Source: Streptomyces roseolilacinus (GTDB taxonomy: Bacteria; Actinomycetota; Actinomycetes; Streptomycetales; Streptomycetaceae). From it: a stretch of 64,000 nt of DNA. The DNA lies in NCBI RefSeq assembly GCF_014649335.1, contig NZ_BMSV01000008.1, positions 186,001 to 250,000 on the forward strand, in the 5' to 3' direction. The translations under genes and the position numbers were made by a program. Positions 35,271-44,703 of the stretch are shown piece after piece (the stretch's first letter is position 1; every line of letters begins with the position of its first letter). The notes below the pieces were generated by a model, which was given only the letters and a program-made list of their open reading frames with translations, was not told the DNA's origin and made no database searches.

Positions 35271-36320
35271 TCACGCGGACGCCCGGCGGACCAGCTCCGT
35301 CGGCGTGATCACCGACCCTGGGGCGGCGTCCGGCGCCCCGGGGCCGCCGTCCTGGTGCAGGGCGCGCATCAGCAGCCGCACCATCAGCCGGCCCATGCCC
35401 TCGATGTCCTGCCGGACCGTCGTCAGCGGCGGGTCCGTCGCCTCGGCGACCGACGCCATGTCGTCGAAGCCGACCAGCGCCACGTCCTCGGGCACCCGCA
35501 GTCCGCGCTCGCGCAGCACGCGCAGGGCGCCGGAAGCCATCAGGTCGTTGCCCGCGAACACCGCGTCCAGGCCCGGCCGCCGCTCCAGCAGTTCGGCCAT
35601 GGCCCGGGCGCCGCTCTCCTCCGTGAAGTCGCCCTGCGCCACCAGGTCCGGGTCGGCGTCCAGCAGGACGTCCCGGTAGCCGGCCAGCCGGTCCGTCGCC
35701 GAGGTCTGGTCGCGCGGCCCCGCGATGTGCGCGATCCGGCCGCGGCCCTGGGCGAGCAGGTACCGCACGGCCTCCCGGGCGCCGCCGCGGTTGTCGGCGT
35801 CCACGTACGGCACGGCCAGCTCGCCGGTCGCCCCCGGCCAGCCGGGGCGGCCGCCGAACACGGTGGGCACCTGCACGCGGCGGACGATCGACGGCAGCTC
35901 GTCGTCGTCGTGCACCGAGAACGCCAGGGCCCCGTCGACGTGGCCGCCGCCCAGGTAGCGGGCGATCCGCTCGTAGTCGCCGGCGCCCTCCACCCACAGC
36001 AGCACCAGCTGCGAGTCGTGCGCGGTCAGCTCGCGGCTGATGCCGCGCACCTGCTGCTCGAAGAAGGGGTCGGAGAAGACGCGGAACTCCGGTTCCGCGA
36101 TGATCACCGCGACGGCGCCGTTGCGCCGGGTCACCAGGGTCCGGGCCGCGTGGTTCGGGATGTAGCCCAGCTCCTCGACGGCCCGGCGCACCCGCTCCAC
36201 CAGTGGCCGGCGCACCCCCGCCCCGCCGTTCACGACGCGCGACACCGTCGCCCGGGACACGCCGGCGCGGGCCGCGACGGCTTCGAGCGTGGGACGGGCC
36301 CCCGGGCTCGGATCGGGCAA
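35271..36320 (-). CDS. LacI-family repressor of the beta-1,3-glucan locus
   Basis: A 349-residue repressor. The helix-turn-helix and hinge are at residues 8-60 (PTLEAVAARAGVSRATVSRV, then NGGAGVRRPLVERVRRAVEELGYIPN), followed by a periplasmic-binding-protein-like sensor ending LVGFDDMASVAEATDPPLTTVRQ. I start it at TTG 36320, which has GGAG 6 nt upstream and fits the family length; the frame remains open upstream. It carries the same palindrome in its own promoter and probably senses a laminari-oligosaccharide. Confidence 0.9.
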   Translation of the reverse strand: MPDPSPGARPTLEAVAARAGVSRATVSRVVNGGAGVRRPLVERVRRAVEELGYIPNHAARTLVTRRNGAVAVIIAEPEFRVFSDPFFEQQVRGISRELTAHDSQLVLLWVEGAGDYERIARYLGGGHVDGALAFSVHDDDELPSIVRRVQVPTVFGGRPGWPGATGELAVPYVDADNRGGAREAVRYLLAQGRGRIAHIAGPRDQTSATDRLAGYRDVLLDADPDLVAQGDFTEESGARAMAELLERRPGLDAVFAGNDLMASGALRVLRERGLRVPEDVALVGFDDMASVAEATDPPLTTVRQDIEGMGRLMVRLLMRALHQDGGPGAPDAAPGSVITPTELVRRASA

Positions 36321-36362
36321 GGCGGACTCCTCAGGGCGGCTGCGGCAAGGCGTACACCGGTC

Positions 36363-36399
36363 AGAATATCCGGTCCCGGCCGTGCTGAGAGCGCTCTCA
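36363..36399 (-). promoter_or_regulatory. Autoregulated promoter with LacI operator 3
   Basis: The perfect palindrome TGAGAGCGCTCTCA (36386-36399) lies 17-18 nt upstream of a -10 box TATTCT (36368-36363) on the minus strand. It therefore covers the -35 position of the repressor gene. Confidence 0.7.
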
Positions 36400-36518
36400 C
36401 CCCGGCGTCCGGAGCCTCCCGCGGGCACGGAGGCGGCACGGAGCTAGGGACTCCGACCACGCACTCGTGTGCGAAAACCCGGATGCCTCACCGCACGCCC
36501 CTTTGGGACGATGCGCGG

Positions 36519-38687
36519 ATGGTTCACCCTCTCGCATCCCTGGTCGTCCGGCACACCCACCGACTGCCCGTCCCGTCCGGACCGCGAGGGCGCGGTGAGG
36601 TCGTGGCGCGGCAGTTCGACGCGGCGCTGATGTCCGCGGGCTTCAAGCTGTCGAAGGAGCTGCTGGAGCGGCTGTCGGAGCTGTCCGAGGAGACGGTCGT
36701 CGCCACGGCCACACCGACGCTCGACTGCGTCCGGGCGATGGTCGGCGACCACGTCGAGCACAACGCGTACTTCCGCGACTTCCCCGCCAACGTCCCCGAC
36801 ACGCCCGACTTCTGGGCGCGGTGCGTGCGCGAGGCCCTCGACGACGGCGCCTCGCGTCCGGGCGTGCTCGCCCGGCTGCGCGCCGGTGTGGTGGACCTGC
36901 TGTCCCTCCCGTCGTACGGCAGACCGCAGCACACGTACGCCGAACTGCTCGCCGCCCACGACGAGCTGCTCGCCGCGGCGGGCGACCGGGTGACCGTACT
37001 GCACCCGGGCGGCCCCGCCGAGGACGAGGTGGCCGCCCTGTACCCGGCCCTCGCCGGCAGCACCACGCCGCTGGGCGACGAGGGCCTGCGCGACCTGTAC
37101 GCCCTCGCGGAGCACTGCGCCGCCGGCCCGCAGCCGGAGGCGGTGCCGGTCCGCGAGAACCGCGCCGTCGTCAACGCCGCCCGGCTCATGGCGGGCCACG
37201 AGCCCGTGCTGGACACCGTCACCGACGTCCTGCGTCTGGCCTGCGCCCTCTCCGGCGGCGACGTGACCCTGACGGAACCGACCCGCTTCCGGGCGCTGTC
37301 CCGGCCGGTGCGCCGCGCCCTGCTCGCCGGGCTCGACGCGGTGGTCGCGGCCGCCCCCGCCAAACTCGCCGACGTCCTCGCGCACCGCGAGCCGTTCAAG
37401 CGCCTCGGCGAGCGCCTCCACCCGCACGAGTACCCGCGCTGGCCGCACGCCGCCGACGTGTTCGCCGTCGCCCGGGGCGACAAGGAGGCCCGAACCCTGG
37501 AGAGCCGCGTCGAGGAACTGCTCGGCGCGGACGACGTGACCGGCGCGGCGCGGCTCCTGACGGCCGCCCCCGGCATGCTGCTGCGCTCCCTGGACCGCCT
37601 GCTGCGCGTGTGCCGCACCCAGGACGCCCGTGACGCCGTCGTGGCCGCCGCCGAGCGGGTCCTGCCGGAGGTCTCCGGCCGGGTCCTGCTGTCGGTCCGC
37701 GAGCACCTGCACCACCGCGCCGGGAACACCGGCGGCAGCCGCGTCTTCGTCAACCGGGGCGGACGCGCCCGGGTCGTGGCCGACACCCGCGCGCCCGTGC
37801 CGCCGTCCGACGTCGCGCGCCTGATCGCCGCGCTGGACGGGGAGACCCGCCGCCGCCTTCCCGACCCCGGGCACCTGCTGATCGACCCGGACGTCCTGGA
37901 CGTGGCGCTCCCGCTCAGCGGCAGGGCGACGACCGGTGGCTTCGGCGTGTTGCCCCGGGGCTCCCTCACGCCCGTCCAGGGCGAACTGCTGCGCTTCTTC
38001 GTCCACTGGAAGCAGCAGCGCCGACGCACCGACTACGACCTGTCGGCGCTGATGCTCGACGCCGGCTACGAGACCGACTGCTGGCTGTCGTACACCGCCC
38101 TGAAGCAGTTCGAGGGTGTGCACTCCGGTGACGTCACGGAGGCCCCCCACGGGGCCTCGGAATTCATCGACCTGCGCCTGGGCGCCGTGCGCGGGGCCTT
38201 CATCGTCCCGCAGGTCCACATCTACTCGGGGGAGGGCTTCGACGAGGCCGAGGAGTCGTTCTTCGGCTTCATGCTGCGCGAGGCGGGGCAGAAGGGCCGC
38301 CCCTTCGAGGCGCGCACGGTACGCATGAAGTCGGAGCTGCGGGGGCCGGGCCGGGTCGCCCTGCCGCTCGTGTTCCTGCGCGGGGACGACGGCCGCTGGC
38401 ACGCCAAGTGGCTCCACCTGTACCTGAGGGGCGCCCCGGCCGCCAACCGGGTCGAGGAGAACCAGCTGTCGGTCGCCACGCTGGTGCGCGGCATCGTCGA
38501 GCGCGAGCACCTCACGGTCCGGTACCTCACCGACCTGATGGCCGACCGCGCCACGGCCACCACGCTGTGGGACGGCACGGTCCCGGACGGCCCCGTCACG
38601 TACGTCGGCCTGGAGCGCCCGGACGGACTGCACCCGGAGTCGCTGGTGATCACCCCGGAAAACCTGCGCGCGCTGATCCCGGGCTGA
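36519..38687 (+). CDS. Large TerD-related protein
   Basis: A 722-residue protein. The N-terminal 500 residues are alpha-helical and resemble the large actinobacterial/myxobacterial family named after MXAN_6230/SCO0854, but I see no RING-type Cys cluster. The C-terminal part (about 500-650) is TerD-like: TDYDLSALMLDAGYETDCWL, SGDVTEAPHGASEFIDL, then PQVHIYSGEGFDEAEESFFGF. TerD domains bind calcium and occur in stress/tellurite operons and phage-defence-like ter gene sets. It stands alone here. ATG 36519. Function unknown. Confidence 0.75.
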   Translation: MVHPLASLVVRHTHRLPVPSGPRGRGEVVARQFDAALMSAGFKLSKELLERLSELSEETVVATATPTLDCVRAMVGDHVEHNAYFRDFPANVPDTPDFWARCVREALDDGASRPGVLARLRAGVVDLLSLPSYGRPQHTYAELLAAHDELLAAAGDRVTVLHPGGPAEDEVAALYPALAGSTTPLGDEGLRDLYALAEHCAAGPQPEAVPVRENRAVVNAARLMAGHEPVLDTVTDVLRLACALSGGDVTLTEPTRFRALSRPVRRALLAGLDAVVAAAPAKLADVLAHREPFKRLGERLHPHEYPRWPHAADVFAVARGDKEARTLESRVEELLGADDVTGAARLLTAAPGMLLRSLDRLLRVCRTQDARDAVVAAAERVLPEVSGRVLLSVREHLHHRAGNTGGSRVFVNRGGRARVVADTRAPVPPSDVARLIAALDGETRRRLPDPGHLLIDPDVLDVALPLSGRATTGGFGVLPRGSLTPVQGELLRFFVHWKQQRRRTDYDLSALMLDAGYETDCWLSYTALKQFEGVHSGDVTEAPHGASEFIDLRLGAVRGAFIVPQVHIYSGEGFDEAEESFFGFMLREAGQKGRPFEARTVRMKSELRGPGRVALPLVFLRGDDGRWHAKWLHLYLRGAPAANRVEENQLSVATLVRGIVEREHLTVRYLTDLMADRATATTLWDGTVPDGPVTYVGLERPDGLHPESLVITPENLRALIPG

Positions 38688-38781
38688 CTGCTAGCGTGGG
38701 GCGCGGCGAGGCCATGGAGGGGCTTCCTTCTCCACTCCTCTCATGAATCCAGTTCCTCCGCTTTCCTCGCCGCCGACATCA

Positions 38782-38811
38782 CGCCGGGGTGCCCGATGGG
38801 GCACCCCGGCG
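38782..38811 (+). terminator. Terminator after the TerD-related gene
   Basis: A perfect 13-bp stem CGCCGGGGTGCCC / GGGCACCCCGGCG with a 4-nt loop. Confidence 0.75.
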
Positions 38812-39146
38812 TCGTCGTTCCCCGGCGTCGGCCGGACCGGGCGCTCCGGGCCGGTACGGCGGGTCCAGGCCCGGTCCGGCGGATGGCGGCCACCGTCCCC
38901 GCCGAGGGCGGGACCCGGCTGGATGCGGTGACCGCCCTGCGCCCCCACCCGGCCGGCACCCCGAGCGCGGAGCCGGTGCCGGGACGGACGGGCGGCGCAC
39001 CCGGCCGGCTCCAGGGTGACGGGACTCCCGCCCGCCCCTCCCGTACGACCTTCACGGCCGAGCCGGAAGAAGGAGCCGGGTCCGGGACCCCCGCGGACTT
39101 CGGCGGAGGCGGCCTCGGCCACGTCCTTCCCTGCCGTCCCTGTGGC

Positions 39147-39183
39147 GAGGCCGCCTTCCCCCGGCAGCGAGGAAGGCGGCCTC
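39147..39183 (-). terminator. Terminator after the M1 peptidase gene
   Basis: A perfect 13-bp stem GAGGCCGCCTTCC / GGAAGGCGGCCTC with an 11-nt loop, 22 nt beyond the peptidase stop. Confidence 0.7.
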
Positions 39184-39204
39184 CCGGGACCGGCCGGACC
39201 GGAC

Positions 39205-40776
39205 TCAGTCGTGGCCGTGGCCGTCCTCGTGACCGTGACCGTCACTGTGGTCGCCGTGGTCGCCGTGGTCGCCGTGGTCGTGGATCGTGTTCGTCGCGGC
39301 GATCTTGGACCAGGACTTCGGCGGGCTCACCGGCACCGCCGTCGCCGTGCGGGCCGCCGCGGCGGACGGGGCGGACGGGGTGGGCGGGGTCTGCGGCTTC
39401 GACGGCTGGTACAGCCAGGTGTCGAACAGGCCGCCCAGCCGCTTGCCGGAGACCCGCTCCACGTACGCGACGAAGTCCGCCACCTTCGCGTTGCCGTACG
39501 CCCGCTCCGTCGGCCAGCCCTTCAGGACGCGGAAGAAGTCCTCGTCGCCCAGCTCGTTGCGCAGGGCCTGGAGCGCCAGCGCCCCCCGGTCGTAGACGGC
39601 CAGGTGGAACTGGTTGTCCGGGCCCGGGTCACCCGGCTTGACCGTCCAGAACGGGTCGTCGTCCGGGTGCGAGGCGTACACCCAGTCCGCCAGCTCCTGC
39701 GTCGTGCCCTCGCCCTCGCGCTCGGACCACAGCCACTGGCTGTACCGGGCGAAGCCCTCGTTGATCCAGATGTCCTTCCAGCCCTCCACGGACACGCTGT
39801 CGCCGTACCACTGGTGGGCCAGCTCGTGGACGACCACCGACACGTTGGAGCCGGCCGCGAACTGACGCGGGCTGTAGAACGGCCGCGTCTGCGTCTCCAG
39901 CGCGTACCCGCTGCGCACGTTCGGCACGTACCCGCCGAGCGCGTTGAACGGGTACGGCCCGAAGACCTCCTCCAGCCACTCCGCGACCTCGACGGTCCGC
40001 TCGACGCTCGCGCGCGCCGCGCCCGCGTTCGCCCCGAGGTCCTTGCTGTAGGCGTTGAGGACGGGCAGCCCGTTCGCGGTCGTGTCGGTGGTGAGGTCGA
40101 ACCTGCCGACCGCCAGCGTCGCCAGGTACGTCGCCTGCGGCTTGTCGGAGCGCCAGTTGTAGCGGGTCCAGCCGAGCCGCGAGCTCTGCGACTGCAGCAC
40201 GCCGTTGCTGATCGCCTGCGTGCCGTCCGGGACGGAGACGGAGACGTCGAAGGTCGCCTTGTCGAGCGGGTGGTCGTTGGAGGGGAACCACCAGGCGGCC
40301 GCCTCGGGCTGCTGCGCGGCGACCCCGCCGTCCGGGGTGCGGTGCCACGCCGTCCACCCGTCGATCTTCACCTCGGACGGCTTGCCCGAGTACCGCACGA
40401 CGACCGAAACCGGTCGGTTCTTCGGCAGCGGCGCCGCCGGAGTGATCTCCAGTTCCTGGGTGCCCGTCGCCCTGAACGCGGCCTTCCGGCCGTTCACCCG
40501 CACCTCCAGCGCCTTCAGGCCGAGGTCCAGGTTGAAGCGGGACAGGTTCTGCGTCGGGGTGGCGAGGATCGTGGCCGTCCCCTCCAGCAGGTCCGTCGAC
40601 GGCTGGTACTTCAGCCGCAGGTCGTAGTGGGTGACGTCGTAGCCGCCGTTGCCGCTGGCCGGGTAGTAGGGATCGCCGATACCCGGCGCGCCCGGCTCGA
40701 AGTCGGCGGCCGATGCCGGGATCGCCAGCAGCAGGGAGGCCGCGATCGCGCCCGGGACGATCAGTCTGCGGTGCAC
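39205..40776 (-). CDS. Secreted M1-family zinc aminopeptidase with His/Asp-rich tail
   Basis: A 523-residue protein with a Sec signal (RRLIVPGAIAASLLLAIPASA). The zinc site is HELAHQWYGDS (317-327) plus the third ligand in WINEGFARY; GYALETQT is the substrate-recognition strand in the GAMEN position. It is short for M1, lacking the large C-terminal helical domain of aminopeptidase N. After a Pro/Ala linker the last 25 residues are nearly all His, Asp and Gly, encoded by a DNA repeat; this may bind metal. GTG 40776. Divergent from the S15/M14 peptidase pair. Confidence 0.88.
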   Translation of the reverse strand: MHRRLIVPGAIAASLLLAIPASAADFEPGAPGIGDPYYPASGNGGYDVTHYDLRLKYQPSTDLLEGTATILATPTQNLSRFNLDLGLKALEVRVNGRKAAFRATGTQELEITPAAPLPKNRPVSVVVRYSGKPSEVKIDGWTAWHRTPDGGVAAQQPEAAAWWFPSNDHPLDKATFDVSVSVPDGTQAISNGVLQSQSSRLGWTRYNWRSDKPQATYLATLAVGRFDLTTDTTANGLPVLNAYSKDLGANAGAARASVERTVEVAEWLEEVFGPYPFNALGGYVPNVRSGYALETQTRPFYSPRQFAAGSNVSVVVHELAHQWYGDSVSVEGWKDIWINEGFARYSQWLWSEREGEGTTQELADWVYASHPDDDPFWTVKPGDPGPDNQFHLAVYDRGALALQALRNELGDEDFFRVLKGWPTERAYGNAKVADFVAYVERVSGKRLGGLFDTWLYQPSKPQTPPTPSAPSAAAARTATAVPVSPPKSWSKIAATNTIHDHGDHGDHGDHSDGHGHEDGHGHD

Positions 40777-40977
40777 GTGTGTCTCTCCAAGTCGTCGGAA
40801 GATCGGACGGTCTGAACGCTATTCAGCTCGGCCGCCGCAGTCATGTCCACGACGCGCACTGTCACACGATCGCCATCCGGCCGACATGGCCCCTCCGGAA
40901 CCGCCACGCCCCCTCTGCCGCTCTTGCCCCGCAATCGTCCTCTTCTGCGCCGCGGTTGACGGCAGTACCGTCCGCCC

Positions 40978-43011
40978 ATGCCGATACGCATGCGGAGAAC
41001 CCCCTCCCACGCTCCCGGCTCCGCCCGGGCAGGGGCGACCCCCCTGCCGAGCAGGGCCCTGGTGGTGGCGGCCGCGGCCGCCCTGATGTCCGCCCTCGTC
41101 CCCGCGGCCGGCGCCCACGGCGCCGGATCCCCCCGCCCCGGGACGTCCCGGCCCGTCTACGCGTACGACAACGCGATCCGCGAGTCCGTCTGGGTGGACA
41201 CCGGCCTCGACGGCGACGGCGACGGCAGGGCCGACCGGGTGGCCGCCGACGTCGTCCGGCCGCGCGAGGCCGACCGGGACGGCCGCAGGGTCCCGGTCAT
41301 CATGGAGGCCAGCCCGTACTACTCCTGCTGCGGACGCGGCAACGAGAGCCAGAGGAAGACCTACGACGCGAACGGCGGCCCCGTCGGGTTCCCCCTCTTC
41401 TACGACAACTACTTCGTGCCGCGCGGCTACGCCTTCGTCGCCGTCGACCTGGCCGGGACCAACCGCTCCGACGGCTGCGTCGACGTCGGCGGCCCCTCCG
41501 ACGTCCGGTCCGCGAAGGCCGTCGTCGACTGGCTGAACGGCCGCGCCCCCGCCTACACCACCCGCACCGGCACCACCCCCGCCCGCGCACACTGGTCGAC
41601 CGGCGCCACCGGCATGATCGGCAAGAGCTGGGACGGCACGGTCGCCAACGGCGTCGCCGCGACCGGCGTGGAGGGCCTGAAGACGATCGTGCCGATCGGC
41701 GCGATCTCCTCCTGGTACGACTACTACTTCAGCCAGGGCGCCCCCCTCCACGGCTCCGGCCCCGACCGGCTGTCCCACCACGTCGGCAGCCCGGAGGCCC
41801 GCGCCCGCTGCCAGGCCGTGCAGCGGGCCCTCGTGGAGGGCGCCCCCCGCTCCGGCGACCTGACCCCGCTGTGGGACGCGCGCGACCACGTGCCCGACGC
41901 CTCCCGCGTCCGGGCCAGCGTCCTCGCCGTCCACGGCCTGCAGGACCTCAACGTCCGCACCGGCCACCTCGGCCGGTGGTGGCGGGCGCTCGCCGAGCAC
42001 GGCGTCGAACGGAGGATCTGGCTCTCCCGGGCGGGGCACGTCGACCCCTTCGACCTGCGCCGCGCCGCGTGGGTCCGCACCCTGCACCGCTGGTTCGACC
42101 ACTATCTCCTCGGATACGACAACGGCGTCGAACGGGAGCCCATGGCCACCATCGAACGCGCCCCCGACCAGTGGACCACCGACCGCACCTGGCCCCCGGC
42201 GGGCACCGCGACGGCCACCCTGCGCCCCACTCCCGGACCCGCACCCGGAGTCGGCACGCTCGGGCTGCTGCTCGCCCCCGCGGGCGCCACCGAGACGTTC
42301 ACCGACGACCCGTCGCTCGGCGAACTCGACTGGGCCGCGCGGATCGACTCCCCGACCCCGGCCAAGGCCGGGTTCGCCACCCGCCCGCTCGCCCGCGACC
42401 TGCGGCTGGCCGGCTCCGCCACGGTGACCGTCACCGCCACCCCGACCACCACCAGCGCCCATCTGACGGCCGTCCTCGTCGACCTGGGCCCCGCCGTGAT
42501 CCGCGACTACGCGGCGCCCGGCGAAGGCATCACCACCCTCACCGAGCGCACCTGCTGGGGCGCGAGCACCGCAGGCGACAGCGCCTGCTTCAAGGAGACC
42601 GAGGCCCGGACGGCGGACGTCGGCCTCACCGTCGTCAGCCGCGGCTGGGCCGACCTGGGCACCTGGGCCGACCCGCGCCGGGGCCGCCCGCTCACCCCCG
42701 GCGAACCGCACACGATCACCCTCGGCCTGCACGCGGCCGACCACGTCGTCCCGGCCGGGCACCGACTCGCCCTGATCATCGCGGGCACCGACGAGGACCT
42801 CGTCGAGGCCCCGCCCGCCACCCCGACGCTCACCCTCGACCTGGCCCGCACCCACGCCCGCGTCCCGGTCGTCGGCGGCCCCCTGGCGTACGCCCTGGCC
42901 ACCTTCCCGCGCCCGCGGGCCGACGCCCCCGCGAGCCCCGCCCCCCTCGCCGGAGTGGACGCCCCGCGTCCGCCGCGCGCCCAGCCGCCGATCCCGGGAG
43001 CCGCCCGATGA
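40978..43011 (+). CDS. Secreted Xaa-Pro dipeptidyl-peptidase / CocE-type hydrolase (S15 family)
   Basis: A 677-residue alpha/beta hydrolase with a Sec signal (ALVVAAAAALMSALVPAAGA). The nucleophile is Ser217 in GKSWDGT, the Asp lies in VHGLQDLNV and the His in SRAGHVDPF. The C-terminal jelly roll (about 450-660) is the X-Pro/CocE domain. It would release X-Pro dipeptides outside the cell. ATG 40978; ATG 40990 is possible. Its stop overlaps the start of the carboxypeptidase gene, so the two are coupled. Confidence 0.88.
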   Translation: MPIRMRRTPSHAPGSARAGATPLPSRALVVAAAAALMSALVPAAGAHGAGSPRPGTSRPVYAYDNAIRESVWVDTGLDGDGDGRADRVAADVVRPREADRDGRRVPVIMEASPYYSCCGRGNESQRKTYDANGGPVGFPLFYDNYFVPRGYAFVAVDLAGTNRSDGCVDVGGPSDVRSAKAVVDWLNGRAPAYTTRTGTTPARAHWSTGATGMIGKSWDGTVANGVAATGVEGLKTIVPIGAISSWYDYYFSQGAPLHGSGPDRLSHHVGSPEARARCQAVQRALVEGAPRSGDLTPLWDARDHVPDASRVRASVLAVHGLQDLNVRTGHLGRWWRALAEHGVERRIWLSRAGHVDPFDLRRAAWVRTLHRWFDHYLLGYDNGVEREPMATIERAPDQWTTDRTWPPAGTATATLRPTPGPAPGVGTLGLLLAPAGATETFTDDPSLGELDWAARIDSPTPAKAGFATRPLARDLRLAGSATVTVTATPTTTSAHLTAVLVDLGPAVIRDYAAPGEGITTLTERTCWGASTAGDSACFKETEARTADVGLTVVSRGWADLGTWADPRRGRPLTPGEPHTITLGLHAADHVVPAGHRLALIIAGTDEDLVEAPPATPTLTLDLARTHARVPVVGGPLAYALATFPRPRADAPASPAPLAGVDAPRPPRAQPPIPGAAR

Positions 43012-44306
43012 ACCTCCGCCTCCGTGCCCTGGCCGCGTCGGCCGCCCTGGCCGCCTGCGCCGCCGCGCTGACCCTGCCCGCCGGTCCGGCGCAGGCCGCT
43101 GCGGCCGGCCCGCAGCCGCCCCGTACCGGTTTCGAGTCCAGCGGCGGCGCCCGCTGGACCGGTCCCGACGAGGAACAGCGCTTCCTCGCCGCCGTCGACC
43201 GGGGCAGCGACCGGACGACCACGACCACCCTCGGCACCACCCGCCAGGGCCGCCCCCTCCGGCTCGTCCGCGTCGGCGCGGGCCCCGCCGCGGCCACCAC
43301 CGTCCTCCTCGTGTGCGGCCAGCACGGTGACGAGCCGTCAGGCCGGGAGGCGTGCCTCACCACCCTCCGGGACCTGGCGTACGCACGGGACGCACGCACC
43401 CTCCGCTTCCTCTCCCGCACCACCGTCCTCGTCATCCCCACCGCCAACCCGGACGGCCGGGCCGCGAACACCCGCCACAACGCCGACGACGTCGACGTCA
43501 ACCGCGACCACGTCGCCCTGCGCACCGCGGAGGCCCGCGCCGTGGCCCGCGTCCTGCGCGACCACCGCCCGCACGTCGTCCTCGACCTGCACGAGTACAG
43601 CGCCGCACCGCCGTACTACGTGAAGGACCTCCTCGCCCTGTGGCCCCGCAACCTCAACACCCGCCCCGGCGTCCACCACGAGGCGCGCACCCTCTCCGAG
43701 GCGTACGTCCGCCCCGCCGCCGAGCGCGCGGGCTTCACCAGCGGCCTCTACGGCGTCTGGACCGACCCCGTCACCGGCGAACCGGTCCGCCAGGTCGCCG
43801 GCGACGGGCAGGAGCGCATCCTGCGCAACACCACCGGCGTCAAGCACGCGGTCGGCCTCCTCGTCGAGACCCGCGAGGAACCCCTCACGGCCGCCGACCG
43901 CGACGACCCCGCCCGCAACAACCGGCGCCGCGTGGACACCCAGCTCGCCGCGCTCGACGGCGCGTTCGCCCACGTCGCCGAACGGCGCGCGCGGATCACG
44001 GCGGCCACCGCGGAGGCCCGGGCCGCCGGACACGCCGACCGGGGCCCGGTCCTGCTGGGAGGCGCCGACAACGACCCCGCCGAACCCGCCGAGATCCTCC
44101 AGGACCCGCCCTGCGGCTACCGCCTGGACCCCGCCCAGTACGCCGAGTGGGGCGACGAACTGGCCCTGCACGGCGTCCGCGCCCTCCGCGACGGCTCCGG
44201 CGCCTTCGTCCCCCTGCGCCAGTCCCTGCGCGCCCTGGTCCCCCTCCTCCTCGACGCCCGCGCCGCGTACCACCTCACGGCCGGGGAGCCCGTACGGCAC
44301 TGCTGA
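43008..44306 (+). CDS. Secreted M14-family zinc carboxypeptidase
   Basis: A 432-residue protein with a Sec signal (LRALAASAALAACAAALTLPA, cut near AQA). Zinc ligands lie in CGQHGDEPSG (His and Glu) and DLHEYS (His); the R/N substrate motif region is TANPDGR..NTRHNADDVDVNRDH. The catalytic Glu is probably in LLVETREEPL. It removes C-terminal residues from peptides, complementing the X-Pro peptidase whose stop it overlaps (ATGA). Confidence 0.87.
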   Translation: MNLRLRALAASAALAACAAALTLPAGPAQAAAAGPQPPRTGFESSGGARWTGPDEEQRFLAAVDRGSDRTTTTTLGTTRQGRPLRLVRVGAGPAAATTVLLVCGQHGDEPSGREACLTTLRDLAYARDARTLRFLSRTTVLVIPTANPDGRAANTRHNADDVDVNRDHVALRTAEARAVARVLRDHRPHVVLDLHEYSAAPPYYVKDLLALWPRNLNTRPGVHHEARTLSEAYVRPAAERAGFTSGLYGVWTDPVTGEPVRQVAGDGQERILRNTTGVKHAVGLLVETREEPLTAADRDDPARNNRRRVDTQLAALDGAFAHVAERRARITAATAEARAAGHADRGPVLLGGADNDPAEPAEILQDPPCGYRLDPAQYAEWGDELALHGVRALRDGSGAFVPLRQSLRALVPLLLDARAAYHLTAGEPVRHC

Positions 44307-44703
44307 GCGGCACCTCCGCGACACACGGCCACCGCCGCGACACACGGCCACCGCCGCGCCCGGCCGGCCCGGCACCCACCGGCACCGGCCGTGCCCCGGC
44401 CGGCCCGGCCTGAGCCGGTCCCGCCGTCCCGGCCGGGGCCGCACGCGCGCGGCGGGCGGTCGCGCGCCTGCACGGCCCGACGGCGCCACCCGCCCCCCTC
44501 CCCGGCGGGGGCCCTACCCCGATCGGGCCCCCGCCGCCCGGTACGCCCCGGGCCGGGAGACCCCCACCGCCCGGCACGCCCCGCCGCCGCACACACCACC
44601 GCCCGCGGAAGGAGCCCGCCGCCCGCACCGCCCCGCTCGCGGCGGCCCGGTGCGGGCGGCGGGCCGCGGACCGCGCCGGGGCTGTCCTAGGATCGGTCCC
44701 CTG
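44307..44703. other. Intergenic region with 19-bp tandem repeat
   Basis: 397 bp without a gene. It begins with two perfect copies of the 19-bp unit CCGCGACACACGGCCACCG (44316-44334 and 44335-44353) and continues as very GC-rich, low-complexity sequence. No clear promoter for the following ABC-F gene is visible. Confidence 0.5.

Larger units (their letters stand above)
38688..39204. other. Intergenic region between convergent TerD-related and M1 peptidase genes
   Basis: 517 bp without a credible gene; the open frames here are GC-driven shadows. It contains the two terminator hairpins listed separately and nothing else I recognise. Confidence 0.5.

Noticed and set aside
39240..39290. Short regular repeats resembling a CRISPR array
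   Set aside because: They are contiguous codon repeats for the His/Asp tail of the M1 peptidase, with no spacers and no cas genes.
40954..40960. TTGACG as a -35 for the S15 peptidase
   Set aside because: It lies only about 20 nt before the ATG, leaving no room for a -10 box upstream of the start codon.
44316..44353. 19-bp tandem duplication as an attachment site or origin iterons
   Set aside because: Only two copies, no integrase, replication gene or tRNA nearby.
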